Made by a program: the position numbers and the translations under genes
The notes under the pieces: generated by a model
Database searches by the model: none
What the model saw: the letters and a program-made list of their open reading frames with translations, nothing else
Told to the model about the DNA's origin: nothing
Shown here: positions 17,396-26,409 of the stretch, piece by piece
Numbering within the stretch: position 1 is the stretch's first letter
Layout of the letters: every line of letters begins with the position of its first letter
Source of the DNA: DASXMT01 sp963781305
GTDB taxonomy: Bacteria; Actinomycetota; Acidimicrobiia; Acidimicrobiales; RAAP-2
Direction of reading: 5' to 3'
DNA: 64,000 bases
NCBI GenBank assembly: GCA_963781305.1
Contig: CAWAFL010000001.1
Location: 620,001-684,000 of the forward strand

Positions 17396-17410
17396 GATAG
17401 TGTTCCTCCG

Positions 17411-18082
17411 ATGGGGAAGGAAGAGGGTCCGGAAAAAGGCACGGGCGCCTCTGTGCCGCCGCCCCGACAGGACCATGATCTGCGCAACCGGTTACTCGAG
17501 GCGGGCCAGCGTGTCTTCGCCGAGACCGGGTACGCCGGGACCCGCGTCGACGACATCATCGAGGCGGCCAACACCTCCCGGGCCACGTTCTACCGCTACT
17601 TCAAGAGCAAGAACGCCCTCTTCACCGAATTGAGCCGGATCTGCTTCGTCGACATGCGGGTGACCACCCGAGCCATTGCCTCGGTGACGCCGGGAAAAGA
17701 GGCGCGCGGCCAGCTCATCGAGCTGTTGAAGCATTGGCGAGACCTGCTCGATTCGCACGGGGGCGTCATCCGCGCCTGGTTCGAACGGGACGCCGTCCCC
17801 GATTCCACCATCTCGGGAGAGGCGACCAAGGCCTTCGACGCCCTCTTCGAAGAGCTGTTGAGCCCGATCATGGCGGCCAAGACCGAGTCCCGGGTCCATC
17901 CCGAGGTCCAAGCGGCGCTGCTGTTCATCCTGATCGACCGGTCCTACAACTACGTGACCTCGCGGCACTCCCAGGTCAACCCAGATCGGCTGGCCCCCAC
18001 GCTGGCCACGATGATCGAACGATCGTACCTCGGGGCCAGCGCTCGGCCGCAGGGACGACGTCTTCGCATCGCACCCCACTGA
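17411..18082 (+). CDS. TetR/AcrR family transcriptional regulator
   Basis: A 223-residue regulator. The helix-turn-helix is GTRVDDIIEAANTSRATFYR, followed by YFKSKNALF; the C-terminal domain begins around residue 85 and includes RDLLDSHGGVIRAWFERDAV. There is no clear ribosome site before the ATG, and a -10-like GGATAGTGT ends about 8 bases upstream, so the transcript may be nearly leaderless. It lies convergent to the aldehyde dehydrogenase (18-bp gap). Confidence 0.83.
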   Translation: MGKEEGPEKGTGASVPPPRQDHDLRNRLLEAGQRVFAETGYAGTRVDDIIEAANTSRATFYRYFKSKNALFTELSRICFVDMRVTTRAIASVTPGKEARGQLIELLKHWRDLLDSHGGVIRAWFERDAVPDSTISGEATKAFDALFEELLSPIMAAKTESRVHPEVQAALLFILIDRSYNYVTSRHSQVNPDRLAPTLATMIERSYLGASARPQGRRLRIAPH

Positions 18083-18100
18083 CCTCGGGTTCGGAAGCCC

Positions 18101-19576
18101 TCACGCCGGCCAGACGATGCTCTGCAATTCGCTGTAGGCCTCGATGCCGAAGTGGGTTCCGTCCCGACCGACCCCGCTCATCTTGAAACCACCGAAGGGC
18201 GTGTAGGGATTTCGTCCTGTGGTGTTGATGCCCACGTTCCCGGCCCGGAGGCGGCGGGCTACCCGGTAGGCGCGGGAGGTGTCGGTCGAGAACACGTAGT
18301 CGTAGAGCCCGTACGAGCTGTCGTTGGAGATGGCGATCCCCTCCTCCTCGTCGTCGAAGGGCACCACCACGATGACCGGCCCGAACACTTCCTCGCGCAC
18401 CACGTACATGTCGTTCCGGCATTCGGCCAACAGGGTGGGGGCGACGAAGAAGCCGGTGTCGAGATGCCCGGGTCGACGGCCGTCGACCACGATGTGGGCA
18501 CCCTCGTCCTGGCCCGAGGCGATCATGGACTCGACCCGATCACGGTGCGCGCCCGAGATCACCGGGCCGACCACGGTCGACGGGTCGAGCGGGTCACCCG
18601 TTGTCAACATGCCGGCCGCCACGGCCAATCCGTCCACCAGTTCCTGATAGACAGATCGGTGGGCGATGACCCGGGTCGGGGCGGTGCAGATCTGACCGGA
18701 GTGGAAGGCCCACACGCTCATGATGTTGCGTATGGCCCCGGGGATGTCGGCGTCGGCCAGCACCAGCGCTGCCCCCTTCCCTCCCAGCTCCATGAGCAAC
18801 CGCTTCATGGTCTTGCCCCCGGCTTCGAAGATCTTCGCTCCCACCACGGTGCTGCCGGTGAAGCTGATCATGTCCACCTCGGGCGAGTCCACGAGCGCCG
18901 CGCCGACCTCAGGGCTCGACCCGGTCAACAGGTTCACCACCCCGGGCGGAAAACCGACCTCGTCGAGCACCCGCACCAGCTCGATGCTGCCCAGAGGATC
19001 CTGGGGGGCGGGCTTGATGATGACGGTGTTCCCCATGGCCAGCGCCGGGCCGATCTTGCCCGCGGTGTTGGTCAGGGGGAAGTTGTAGGGGGTGATGCAT
19101 CCGACCACGCCCACCGGCTGACGGGCGGCCATGGCCCCCATCAGGGCGCCCGGGGCCAACGGCGAGGTCGGGCTCTCATTGGGCAGCAGGGGAATGTCCC
19201 AGTTGCGCAGGGCCAGCTCGGCATTCTCGAACAGGCGGGCACCGCATCCGGGGACCTGGGCCCCGGCGGCCACCGCTTGGATGGCGCCGGTCTCGGCCTG
19301 GACGAGGGGCACGATGTCGGCCTCTCGCTCCCGCCACAGCTCGGCCGCCGCCCGCAACAGGGCCGCACGCTCGTAGCGCGACGTCTGCGACCACGGACCG
19401 AACGCTTCCTTGGCCGCGCCTATGGCATCGGCCGTGTCCTCCAGCGAGGCCTCGGGCGCCTCGCCCACCACCTCCTCGGTGGCCGGATTGACGATCGAGT
19501 AGGTGCCCGCTTTGGGCGTGACCCAATCCCCACCAATCCGGAGCTTCCACTCCTCGTCCGCCCGCGCCACCGTCAT
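18101..19576 (-). CDS. NAD(P)-dependent aldehyde dehydrogenase
   Basis: A 491-residue aldehyde dehydrogenase of usual length. Catalytic Glu263 lies in MELGGKG, catalytic Cys297 in SGQICTAP and Asn165 in ITPYNFP; the cofactor loop FTGSTVVG is present. It oxidises an aldehyde to the acid. The start overlaps the CoA ligase stop by four bases. It is the last gene of the operon livH-M-G-F-ligase-ALDH, implying that the imported compound is activated and that an aldehyde is formed during its breakdown. Confidence 0.92.
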   Translation of the reverse strand: MTVARADEEWKLRIGGDWVTPKAGTYSIVNPATEEVVGEAPEASLEDTADAIGAAKEAFGPWSQTSRYERAALLRAAAELWREREADIVPLVQAETGAIQAVAAGAQVPGCGARLFENAELALRNWDIPLLPNESPTSPLAPGALMGAMAARQPVGVVGCITPYNFPLTNTAGKIGPALAMGNTVIIKPAPQDPLGSIELVRVLDEVGFPPGVVNLLTGSSPEVGAALVDSPEVDMISFTGSTVVGAKIFEAGGKTMKRLLMELGGKGAALVLADADIPGAIRNIMSVWAFHSGQICTAPTRVIAHRSVYQELVDGLAVAAGMLTTGDPLDPSTVVGPVISGAHRDRVESMIASGQDEGAHIVVDGRRPGHLDTGFFVAPTLLAECRNDMYVVREEVFGPVIVVVPFDDEEEGIAISNDSSYGLYDYVFSTDTSRAYRVARRLRAGNVGINTTGRNPYTPFGGFKMSGVGRDGTHFGIEAYSELQSIVWPA

Positions 19577-21114
19577 CTGCTCGCGCCTTCCGTCGGTATC
19601 TGGGGCCGCAGTTTGGCCTTGATGATCTTGCCCGTGGACGTCCGAGGGAGCTCGTCGACCAGGAAGATCTCCTCGGGCACCTTGAACTTGGCCAGATGCT
19701 CGCCCACGTAGCTCTGGATGGCTGGGATGTCCGGATCGGGATGCTCGTCGGCGGGCACGACGAAGGCCACCACCCGCTCACCCAGCACCGCATCGGGCTT
19801 TCCCAAGATGGCGGCGTCGGCAACATGGGGGTGCAGCCGCATCACCGCTTCGATCTCGATCGACGAGATGTTCTCGCCCCCGCGGCGGACGATGTCCTTC
19901 TTCCGGTCGACGAAGAAGAAGTAGCCCTCGTCGTCGAAGTAGCCGAGGTCACCGGTGTGGAACCACTCGGCGTCGATGACGGCCGCGGTGGCCTCGTCGT
20001 CTTTGAGGTAACCGTCGAAGGAGATCGTGCCCCGGCCGAACACCACCTCGCCCTCCTCGCCGGGGGCGGCGACGGTCCCGTCCACTCGCAGGATGGTCAT
20101 GGTGGAGTCGGGGAACCGGCGGCCGGCCGAACCCGGCTTCCGGGCTTCGTCGAGCCGGGTGTAGGTGCCCATGCCCGCTTCGGTCATGCCGTACCAGTCG
20201 ATGACAGGAGCTCCGAATCGCTCTTCGATGATGGGTGCGGTCCGCGACGCCCCCAGAGCGATCATGACCCGGAGATTGTGGCGCTTCTCGTGGAGGCTCT
20301 CGGGTCGACCGAGGAGGATGTTCACGATGGGCGAGAGGGTGAACAGGAAGGTCGGTCGGTACAGGTCGACCAGCTTCCAGAAGCGGGTGCCGGAAAAGCG
20401 ACGAGGGAAGACCACGCTGGCCCCGTAGATCAGGGCCACCATGAGCCCGCCCATGCCGTTGCCGTGGAAGAACGGGGTGACCACGATGCCCCGGTCCTTG
20501 GAGGTGATCCCGAACATCTCCTCGTAGTCGATCCCGGGCTGGTCGGTCACCTGGTTGATGACCGCCTTGGGGCGCCCGGTCGTCGTCCCCGAGGTGTACA
20601 TGATGTGCTCGGCGAACTCGAAGTCCTCGGTCGGGAGGGTTTTGCTTGGGTCTTCCGGCGCGCCCTCGATGAGGGCGGCATAGGACACGGACCCCGCGCC
20701 TGCCGGCTCACCGGGGTCGGCGATGGCGATCACATGGCGAAGGCCGGGCAGATCCCGTTTCAAGGCCACCACCCGTTCGGCCAGCTCGCTGTCACAGATG
20801 ACGGCGCTCGACTCCGAGTGCTCCAGGATGAAGGAGATCTCTGAGTCGGTCCACTCGGGATTTCCGGATACGCACCGGAGCCCGGCGGCGCCCACACCAA
20901 GATACGTCTCGACCCATTGGGGACTGTTGGCGGCCAACAGGGTGACCGTGGCCCCCGGGGAGACGTCCAGTTCGCCGTAGAGGGCGCCGCCGATGGCGGC
21001 GGCATTGTGCACCAGCTCGGCGTAGGTCCGGGTGCCGTCGGTCTCGGTGATGAGGGCCAGCGCGTCAGGCTGTGCCTCCGCCCACTGGGCGAGCGCTCCG
21101 AACAAGGTGCTCAT
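19573..21114 (-). CDS. AMP-dependent acyl-CoA synthetase / ligase
   Basis: A 513-residue ANL-superfamily ligase. The P-loop is YTSGTTTGRPKAVI, the A5 region is DWYGMTEAGMGTY, A7/A8 is HTGDLGYFDDEGYFFFVDRKKDI and the A10 lysine lies in TSTGKIIKAKL. It would activate a carboxylic acid with ATP and CoA. The ATG is preceded by AGAGGAGCAG. It lies 75 bp downstream of livF on the same strand and overlaps the next gene, so it belongs to the importer operon. Confidence 0.9.
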   Translation of the reverse strand: MSTLFGALAQWAEAQPDALALITETDGTRTYAELVHNAAAIGGALYGELDVSPGATVTLLAANSPQWVETYLGVGAAGLRCVSGNPEWTDSEISFILEHSESSAVICDSELAERVVALKRDLPGLRHVIAIADPGEPAGAGSVSYAALIEGAPEDPSKTLPTEDFEFAEHIMYTSGTTTGRPKAVINQVTDQPGIDYEEMFGITSKDRGIVVTPFFHGNGMGGLMVALIYGASVVFPRRFSGTRFWKLVDLYRPTFLFTLSPIVNILLGRPESLHEKRHNLRVMIALGASRTAPIIEERFGAPVIDWYGMTEAGMGTYTRLDEARKPGSAGRRFPDSTMTILRVDGTVAAPGEEGEVVFGRGTISFDGYLKDDEATAAVIDAEWFHTGDLGYFDDEGYFFFVDRKKDIVRRGGENISSIEIEAVMRLHPHVADAAILGKPDAVLGERVVAFVVPADEHPDPDIPAIQSYVGEHLAKFKVPEEIFLVDELPRTSTGKIIKAKLRPQIPTEGASR

Positions 21115-21189
21115 GACTGCTCCTCTGTACAACATCGACGAAGGCGGGCACAACGCACGCCTTCTATCCGGTCAACCGACCGACACCTG

Positions 21190-21963
21190 CTAGTCGGCCA
21201 GGTACGTGGCCAATAGGTCCTCGCGGGAGGGAAGCTCGGCGTGGGTGCCCGACACCGCCACCCGGCCCGTGGCCAGGACGTAGGCCCGTCCACAGAGATC
21301 GAGCGCCAGCCCGGCGTTCTGCTCGACTAGGACCATGGCCACCCGGTGGGCGATGGAGTGCAGCGCCTTGAACACCGACTCCACCACCAGCGGCGCCAGA
21401 CCGAGCGAGGGCTCGTCGAGCAGCAGGACCCGGGGTGAGGCCAGCAAGGCCCTGCCGATGGCCACCATCTGCTGCTCGCCACCGGAGAGCGTCCAGCCTC
21501 CACGGCGTCGGAGGCCGGTGAGCTGGGGAAAGAGATCGTACGTGTCGTCGAGGCTGAACACGGGTTCGCGCCCGCCCCGCGCCGTGCCGCCGATCAGGAG
21601 GTTCTCCTCGACGCTGAGGGACCCGAAGAGCCGGCGGCCTTCGGGGATGTGGATGATGCCGGAGCGGGCAATGGCTTCGGGTTGCCGGCGAGCCTGGTCC
21701 TCGCCGTCGAAGATCACGGCACCGGTCGAGGAGATCAGCCCCGAGATGGCCCGCAACGTGGATGTCTTTCCGGCCCCGTTGGCTCCGAGGAGAGCAACCG
21801 CCTCCCGCTCGCCGACTTGGAGATCGATGTGATCGACCGCCGGGGTGGGCGTGCCGTAGGTCACGGTGAGGCCACGCACCTCGAGCAGAGGGCGACCGGC
21901 GGTGCCCGCCGAAGCGCTGCCGGTCGTCGCCGCCTCAGTGGTCATGCCGACATCGGTTGTCAT
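21190..21963 (-). CDS. livF: Branched-chain-type ABC transporter ATPase (LivF-like), cassette 1
   Basis: A 257-residue ATPase. Walker A GANGAGKT is at residues 60-67, the signature LSGGEQQ lies near residue 158 and Walker B is LLLDEPSLGL; the LivF hallmark IPEGRRLFGSLSVEENL is present. A 24-residue variable tail precedes the domain. It overlaps livG by four bases. The complex imports amino acids or other small carboxylates; the CoA ligase downstream suggests an organic acid. Confidence 0.9.
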   Translation of the reverse strand: MTTDVGMTTEAATTGSASAGTAGRPLLEVRGLTVTYGTPTPAVDHIDLQVGEREAVALLGANGAGKTSTLRAISGLISSTGAVIFDGEDQARRQPEAIARSGIIHIPEGRRLFGSLSVEENLLIGGTARGGREPVFSLDDTYDLFPQLTGLRRRGGWTLSGGEQQMVAIGRALLASPRVLLLDEPSLGLAPLVVESVFKALHSIAHRVAMVLVEQNAGLALDLCGRAYVLATGRVAVSGTHAELPSREDLLATYLAD

Positions 21964-22724
21964 ACTGCCTCACCCAGGTAGGCCCTCATCACTGTTGGAT
22001 CCAACCACACTTCCTTGGGGGGCCCGGAGGCGATCTCATGGCCGAGCTCCAACACGATGATCCGATGACAGAGCTGCTCGATGAAGGCGATCTTGTGCTC
22101 GATGAGGACCAGGCTGATCCCGGACGAGGTCACCTCGCTCAACAGGTCGGCCAGGCGTCCCGTCTCGGTGGTGTTCAGCCCGGCGGCCGGCTCGTCCATG
22201 AGGAGCAGGCGCGGACGGGCCATGAGGGCACGGGCGATCTCGAGCCGGCGTCGCTCGCCGTAGGAAAGGCCCGCGGCCGGGCGATTGGCCCGGTCGAGCA
22301 GCCCGACCCGTTCCAGGACCTCGCCCGCCTCCTGCCAGCGCGCCTTTTCCCGTCGCCACATGGCGGGACGGAGGGGCCAGGAGCCGAGCAGGCCGCGCAT
22401 GGCCAGATCAGGGGAGGTGACCAGGGTGTTCTCGATGCACGTGAGCTCGGCGTCCACCTGGGGCGTCTGATAGGTGCGGAACACGCCGTTGCGGGCCATG
22501 ACCCCGGGCCGGCCGAACGCCACCGATCTGCCTTCCACCTCGACCCGGCCCTTTGCCGGCACCAAGCCGGAGACGGCGTTCAAGAAGGTGGACTTGCCCG
22601 ACCCGTTGGGGCCGATGAGCCCGACCACTTCGCCCCCGTCCTCGATCGACAGGGACACGTCGTCCACCGCCACCACGCCGCCGAACCTGACGGTCAGGCC
22701 CTTGCACTCCAAGAACGCGCTCAC
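21960..22724 (-). CDS. livG: Branched-chain-type ABC transporter ATPase (LivG-like), cassette 1
   Basis: A 254-residue ATPase. Walker A GPNGSGKS is at residues 38-45, with FRTYQTPQ (LivG type), LSYGERRRLEIARAL as signature and LLLMDEPAAGL as Walker B, then the LivG-typical EHKIAFI. It overlaps livM by four bases and livF by four bases, so the three are translationally linked. Confidence 0.9.
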   Translation of the reverse strand: MSAFLECKGLTVRFGGVVAVDDVSLSIEDGGEVVGLIGPNGSGKSTFLNAVSGLVPAKGRVEVEGRSVAFGRPGVMARNGVFRTYQTPQVDAELTCIENTLVTSPDLAMRGLLGSWPLRPAMWRREKARWQEAGEVLERVGLLDRANRPAAGLSYGERRRLEIARALMARPRLLLMDEPAAGLNTTETGRLADLLSEVTSSGISLVLIEHKIAFIEQLCHRIIVLELGHEIASGPPKEVWLDPTVMRAYLGEAV

Positions 22725-23779
22725 CGCCCGGCTCGCTGCCTGAGCTTGGCCCGCCGGGCCCGGAACTCGGTGGGTAGCGAGGTCAGGCCACCGGGCAGGA
22801 CGAGGATAACGAGGAGGATGGCGAGGGCGTACACCAGCTGCTCGTAGTTCTGCCAGCTACTCAGCACCTGTGGCAGCACGGTCAGCACAATGGCACCGAT
22901 GATCGGCCCCCACACCATGCCGATGCCCCCGAGGAGCACCATCAACAGGACCAGCAAGGCCACGCTCACCGAGGCGGCCGAGGAGAACGAGTTGAGATCG
23001 ACGAAGCCGGTGGTGGCACCGAGCAGCGAGCCGGCGGCGCCCATGTAGGCGGCGCCGGCGGCAAAGGCCACCACTTGGAGGTAGCTGGCCCGGAGCCCCG
23101 AGGTCTTGGCCACGAGCCCCATATCGCGGACGAACGTCAGGTCGCGCTGGGCCGGGGAGCGCTCGAAGAGCAGAAGGAGCGCCGTGCAGATGAGGGCCAC
23201 CGCAGCAATCAGGTAGTACTGCTTGGTCTGGGTGTCGAACTGGTAGCCGAAGAGGGTGGCCGGGGGAATGCCGAACTTCCCTTGGTCTCCTCCGGTGAAC
23301 GACGTCCAGTTCTCCAAGATGATGATGACCAGGCCGCTGAAGGCCAGGGTGGCGATGGCAAAGTGGATGAGCGGTGACCGGGCCAGCAGCAGCTTGGTCA
23401 GGCCGCCCAGCACCGCCGTGACCACGACGGCCACGATGAACCCGAGCAGGAAGCCGTGGCTGGCCGACACCCATGCCGATGTGTACGCCCCCACCGCGTA
23501 GTACGCCGGGGTGGCGAAGCTGAACTGGCCGGCCAGCGCGAACTGGAAGTAGAAGCCCAGAGCCAAGATGGCGAACAGACCGGAGTTGATGGCGATGTTG
23601 TAGCCGTACCCGCTCGTCACCACCAGGGGAAGCAGTGCAGCCAGCACGACGACGCCCAGCCAGGTGCGTAGCTGGTGGCGGGAGTAGACCGCCGGTCGGA
23701 CCAGCCGTGCCGCCAGCTTTTCCGATGCGCTGGACAGCGGGCTTGCCGGTGGCGGCGAGCCGCTCTCAGTAACGGACAC
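22721..23779 (-). CDS. livM: Branched-chain-type ABC permease (LivM-like), cassette 1
   Basis: A 352-residue membrane protein with about ten hydrophobic segments after a 35-residue polar N-terminus. The LivM hallmark LAGQFSFATPAYYAVGAYTS and the late GGIGMVWGPIIGAIVLT are present. It pairs with LivH to form the inner-membrane channel. Its start lies inside the livH 3' end (14-bp overlap). Confidence 0.9.
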   Translation of the reverse strand: MSVTESGSPPPASPLSSASEKLAARLVRPAVYSRHQLRTWLGVVVLAALLPLVVTSGYGYNIAINSGLFAILALGFYFQFALAGQFSFATPAYYAVGAYTSAWVSASHGFLLGFIVAVVVTAVLGGLTKLLLARSPLIHFAIATLAFSGLVIIILENWTSFTGGDQGKFGIPPATLFGYQFDTQTKQYYLIAAVALICTALLLLFERSPAQRDLTFVRDMGLVAKTSGLRASYLQVVAFAAGAAYMGAAGSLLGATTGFVDLNSFSSAASVSVALLVLLMVLLGGIGMVWGPIIGAIVLTVLPQVLSSWQNYEQLVYALAILLVILVLPGGLTSLPTEFRARRAKLRQRAGR

Positions 23780-24641
23780 CGACGGTCGCTTTCACGAGTC
23801 CCTCGGGACGCAAGACCAGGGCCACCAGCAAGATCATAAACGGATAGGCCTCGTTCAGGTTGGGGGCGACGTAACCGGCCAGCAGTTGCTGAGCCACGCC
23901 CACCACTACCGCTGCGGCCACTGCCCCACCGACACGGTCGAAGCCGCCGAGCACGACGGCGGCAAACGAGCCCAGCAGCAGGGTGAACCCGAGCGTTGGC
24001 GAGGCGCCGAGGACCGGGGCGATGAGCAGGCCGCCGAGCCCGGCCACTGCGGCCGACAAACCGAACATGATCATGGTCAGCCGCCCGGCCCGGATCCCCT
24101 GGAGTAGAGCGGCTTCCCGGTCGGACGACACGGCCCGGACCTGGCGCCCCAAGGTCGTGCGCTGGAGCATGCCCTGGATCAGCACGAAGACCACGATGGT
24201 CACCACGATGATGAGGACGTCCTGGTAGGGGATGGCCGCGCCGAAGAGGTGCCACACCCCGCTCCCGAACGGGGGCGGCAACGTGCGAGGGGTGTTGGTG
24301 AAGATCAGCCCGATCACCGCTTCGATCAACAGCGACAGGGCGAACGTCGAGATGACGATGGCCAGTAGGGGCCGTTTTCGAAGGGGGGCATAGCCGACCC
24401 GCTCGACCACCACGCCCACGCCGAAGGACAAGATGATGGCCATGACGTACGAGAGCCCAGTGGGCAGGTTGAGGTCGACCAGGAGCCAGATACCGAAGTA
24501 CGCACCCAACGTGAGCAGGTCGCCCTGGGCGAAGTTGACCACGCCGGTCGTCTTGAACAGCAGCACGACGCCGATGGCGATGAGCCCAGTGATGGCTCCG
24601 TCGGCGATGCCGGAGAACAGAATTGCGATAAATCTGGCCAT
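23766..24641 (-). CDS. livH: Branched-chain-type ABC permease (LivH-like), cassette 1
   Basis: A 291-residue membrane protein with about eight segments. LivH hallmarks are VNFAQGDLLTLGAYFG, FALSLLIEAVIGLIF and GAVAAAVVVGVAQQLL. It is the first gene of the importer operon. No substrate-binding protein gene lies next to this cassette, although the second cassette has one at 61981, so this importer may share it or use one encoded elsewhere. Confidence 0.9.
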   Translation of the reverse strand: MARFIAILFSGIADGAITGLIAIGVVLLFKTTGVVNFAQGDLLTLGAYFGIWLLVDLNLPTGLSYVMAIILSFGVGVVVERVGYAPLRKRPLLAIVISTFALSLLIEAVIGLIFTNTPRTLPPPFGSGVWHLFGAAIPYQDVLIIVVTIVVFVLIQGMLQRTTLGRQVRAVSSDREAALLQGIRAGRLTMIMFGLSAAVAGLGGLLIAPVLGASPTLGFTLLLGSFAAVVLGGFDRVGGAVAAAVVVGVAQQLLAGYVAPNLNEAYPFMILLVALVLRPEGLVKATVGVRY

Positions 24642-24773
24642 GGGTGGGTCAGGCGACCTGGTTCATTTCAGATGGCGTGGTTCTCATCAGTGTTCTCCCT
24701 AATTGTGCAACCGAGGGGGTGGCACCGTCTCGAACCGTGCCATTGTGGCCGTGAGGCGACCCCGAGTCAAGAA

Positions 24774-24795
24774 TCTACCAATCGGATGTTTGACA
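24774..24795. promoter_or_regulatory. TCTACCAATCGGATG box in liv/hydrolase divergent promoter
   Basis: TCTACCAATCG begins a stretch that continues GATGTTTGACA. The first 11 bases equal those of the site at 38750, and CGGATGTT also occurs in the reverse complement of the 22-bp motif at 30145 and 34364. It lies between the liv operon and the alpha/beta hydrolase gene. It is likely one of a family of operators. Confidence 0.45.
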
Positions 24796-24862
24796 ATGCC
24801 ACCACAGGGCGGCAACACGCGCACATTCTGCGGTCAGGACGTTTGGGCTACTGTCTCGGCCC

Positions 24863-25606
24863 ATGCTGCCCACGGTTGTCCTCATCCACGGGTCGGGGCA
24901 CTCCTCGCTGATCTGGGACGATGTCGTGGCCAAGCTGGATGGGCCGACCCTGGCCGTCGACCTCCCCGGCCGGCGGCGGCGACCCGCCGACCTCACCGAG
25001 GGGACGATCGAGGCCTCGAGTGCAGCGGCTGCGTCCGACGTGGAGGAGTCCGGCGCACACCACGTCGTCCTCGTCGGCCACTCCTCTGGGGGTCTCATCC
25101 TCCCCTCCCTCGCCGCTCGCCTCGGGCCACGGGTCTGCCACCTCGTCTTCGTCGCCGGCCTCATTGCCCGAGACGGCCACTCGGTGAGCGAGGTCATCAG
25201 CCCCGATGATCCGGACTCGATGCTCGGCACCCGCGACGCCTTGCGCCAGAGGTACCGGGGCACCACCTTCGGCGGTCTCTCCCACGGCGAGGCACCGATC
25301 GAGACCGACCTCTGCGTGACCGAGGACGTCCGGGCGGTGGGCAGTATCGAGTCGCTCACCCTGATGTACCAGCCCGTGTCGTGGCTGGGTGTCCCCTCCT
25401 CGATGCCTCGAGCCTTCGTCCGGTGCCTGGCCGATCCCATCCAGCCGCGCGCCATGCAGGCACAGTTGATCGAGAGCGCCGGGGCCGACGAGGTGTTCGA
25501 CATCGACGCCGACCACACGCCGGCGGTCAGCCGGCCCGATGAGCTGGCCGCCATCGTGAACGAGGTGGCCGCCCGCTACGCGGTCAACCATCCATCCGGG
25601 CCATGA
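24863..25606 (+). CDS. Alpha/beta hydrolase
   Basis: A 247-residue alpha/beta hydrolase. The oxyanion motif is LIHGSGHSS, the nucleophile elbow GHSSG holds Ser at about residue 75, and the catalytic His is in DADHTPAVS near residue 221. It is small and has little lid. Possible roles are ester or lactone cleavage. It is divergent from the liv operon and convergent with the thioesterase-like gene, overlapping it by 23 bp at the 3' ends. Confidence 0.85.
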   Translation: MLPTVVLIHGSGHSSLIWDDVVAKLDGPTLAVDLPGRRRRPADLTEGTIEASSAAAASDVEESGAHHVVLVGHSSGGLILPSLAARLGPRVCHLVFVAGLIARDGHSVSEVISPDDPDSMLGTRDALRQRYRGTTFGGLSHGEAPIETDLCVTEDVRAVGSIESLTLMYQPVSWLGVPSSMPRAFVRCLADPIQPRAMQAQLIESAGADEVFDIDADHTPAVSRPDELAAIVNEVAARYAVNHPSGP

Positions 25607-26345
25607 CCACCGTGGTCAGGCGATCGTCGTTGCCGGGGTCCCGGATCTCCACTCGCACGGTGTGGTCGTCGAGGGCGACGGCCGACGTGCGTGCGGGACC
25701 GACGCGGACGGCCGATAGGTAGCGCACCTCGAGATCGAGCACCCGAGACCGGGTGAGGCTTTCGGCCGCCAGCTCGGCGAGCAGCGCCACCACCCCACCC
25801 TGCAGGGTGCCCGCGGGCTGGTTCACGTACGGCCCTCGCTCGATCAGCACCACGCCGGGCGAGAGCACCTGTGCCCCCAACGCCTCGGCGATGGGGGCAC
25901 GGAGGGCGTTGCCGGAGGTCCGCGCGGCCGACAGAGGCCCGATCACGTCCTGGGGACGCGGCGAAGCCATGAAGGTGGCGTGGGACAGCGCCACCACCGC
26001 ACCGGTGACCGGGTGACGGAAGTCGGTCTCGGCCACGATGGTGGTGCGGCCCTGCTTGAGCAGCTTGCCCACGATGTCGAGCCGGTCCCCACCCACGTCA
26101 CCCACGATGCGAGCCGTCAGGTCCAGAGTCAGAGCCAGCTTCGGGGCGCAGGCCATGCCGGCCAGCGCCCCGGTCCACACGTCGGACAGGGTGGCCAGCA
26201 CCGACGCCCGGACCTGCGAGGAACCCGGGGCGCGCAGCTCGTCGGTGATCTGGAGCCACCCCCGGGAGACACCATCGCTGATCTCCTGGGTGTACCCGAT
26301 GTCCTGGAGGAACATCCCCTCGGACGTGTGAGGGAGCGCGACCAT
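25584..26345 (-). CDS. Tandem hot-dog acyl-CoA thioesterase-like protein
   Basis: A 253-residue protein that reads as two hot-dog modules: residues 1-125 (GWLQITDELRAPGSSQVRAS through AVVALSHATFMAS) and 150-253 (NQPAGTLQGGVVALLAELAAE through TTVVMARMDG). The second module has the helix pattern GGVVALLAE typical of PaaI/4HBT-type enzymes. It probably hydrolyses acyl-CoA esters or binds them. No strong ribosome site precedes the ATG; a TTG two codons earlier is equally possible. It follows the crotonase gene by 64 bp. Confidence 0.65.
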   Translation of the reverse strand: MVALPHTSEGMFLQDIGYTQEISDGVSRGWLQITDELRAPGSSQVRASVLATLSDVWTGALAGMACAPKLALTLDLTARIVGDVGGDRLDIVGKLLKQGRTTIVAETDFRHPVTGAVVALSHATFMASPRPQDVIGPLSAARTSGNALRAPIAEALGAQVLSPGVVLIERGPYVNQPAGTLQGGVVALLAELAAESLTRSRVLDLEVRYLSAVRVGPARTSAVALDDHTVRVEIRDPGNDDRLTTVVMARMDG

Positions 26346-26409
26346 GATCAACCGGTGCGGAAAGCGGGGCGCGGGGCGCGGACGGAATCGGGCCGGAGCC
26401 GACCGGGGC

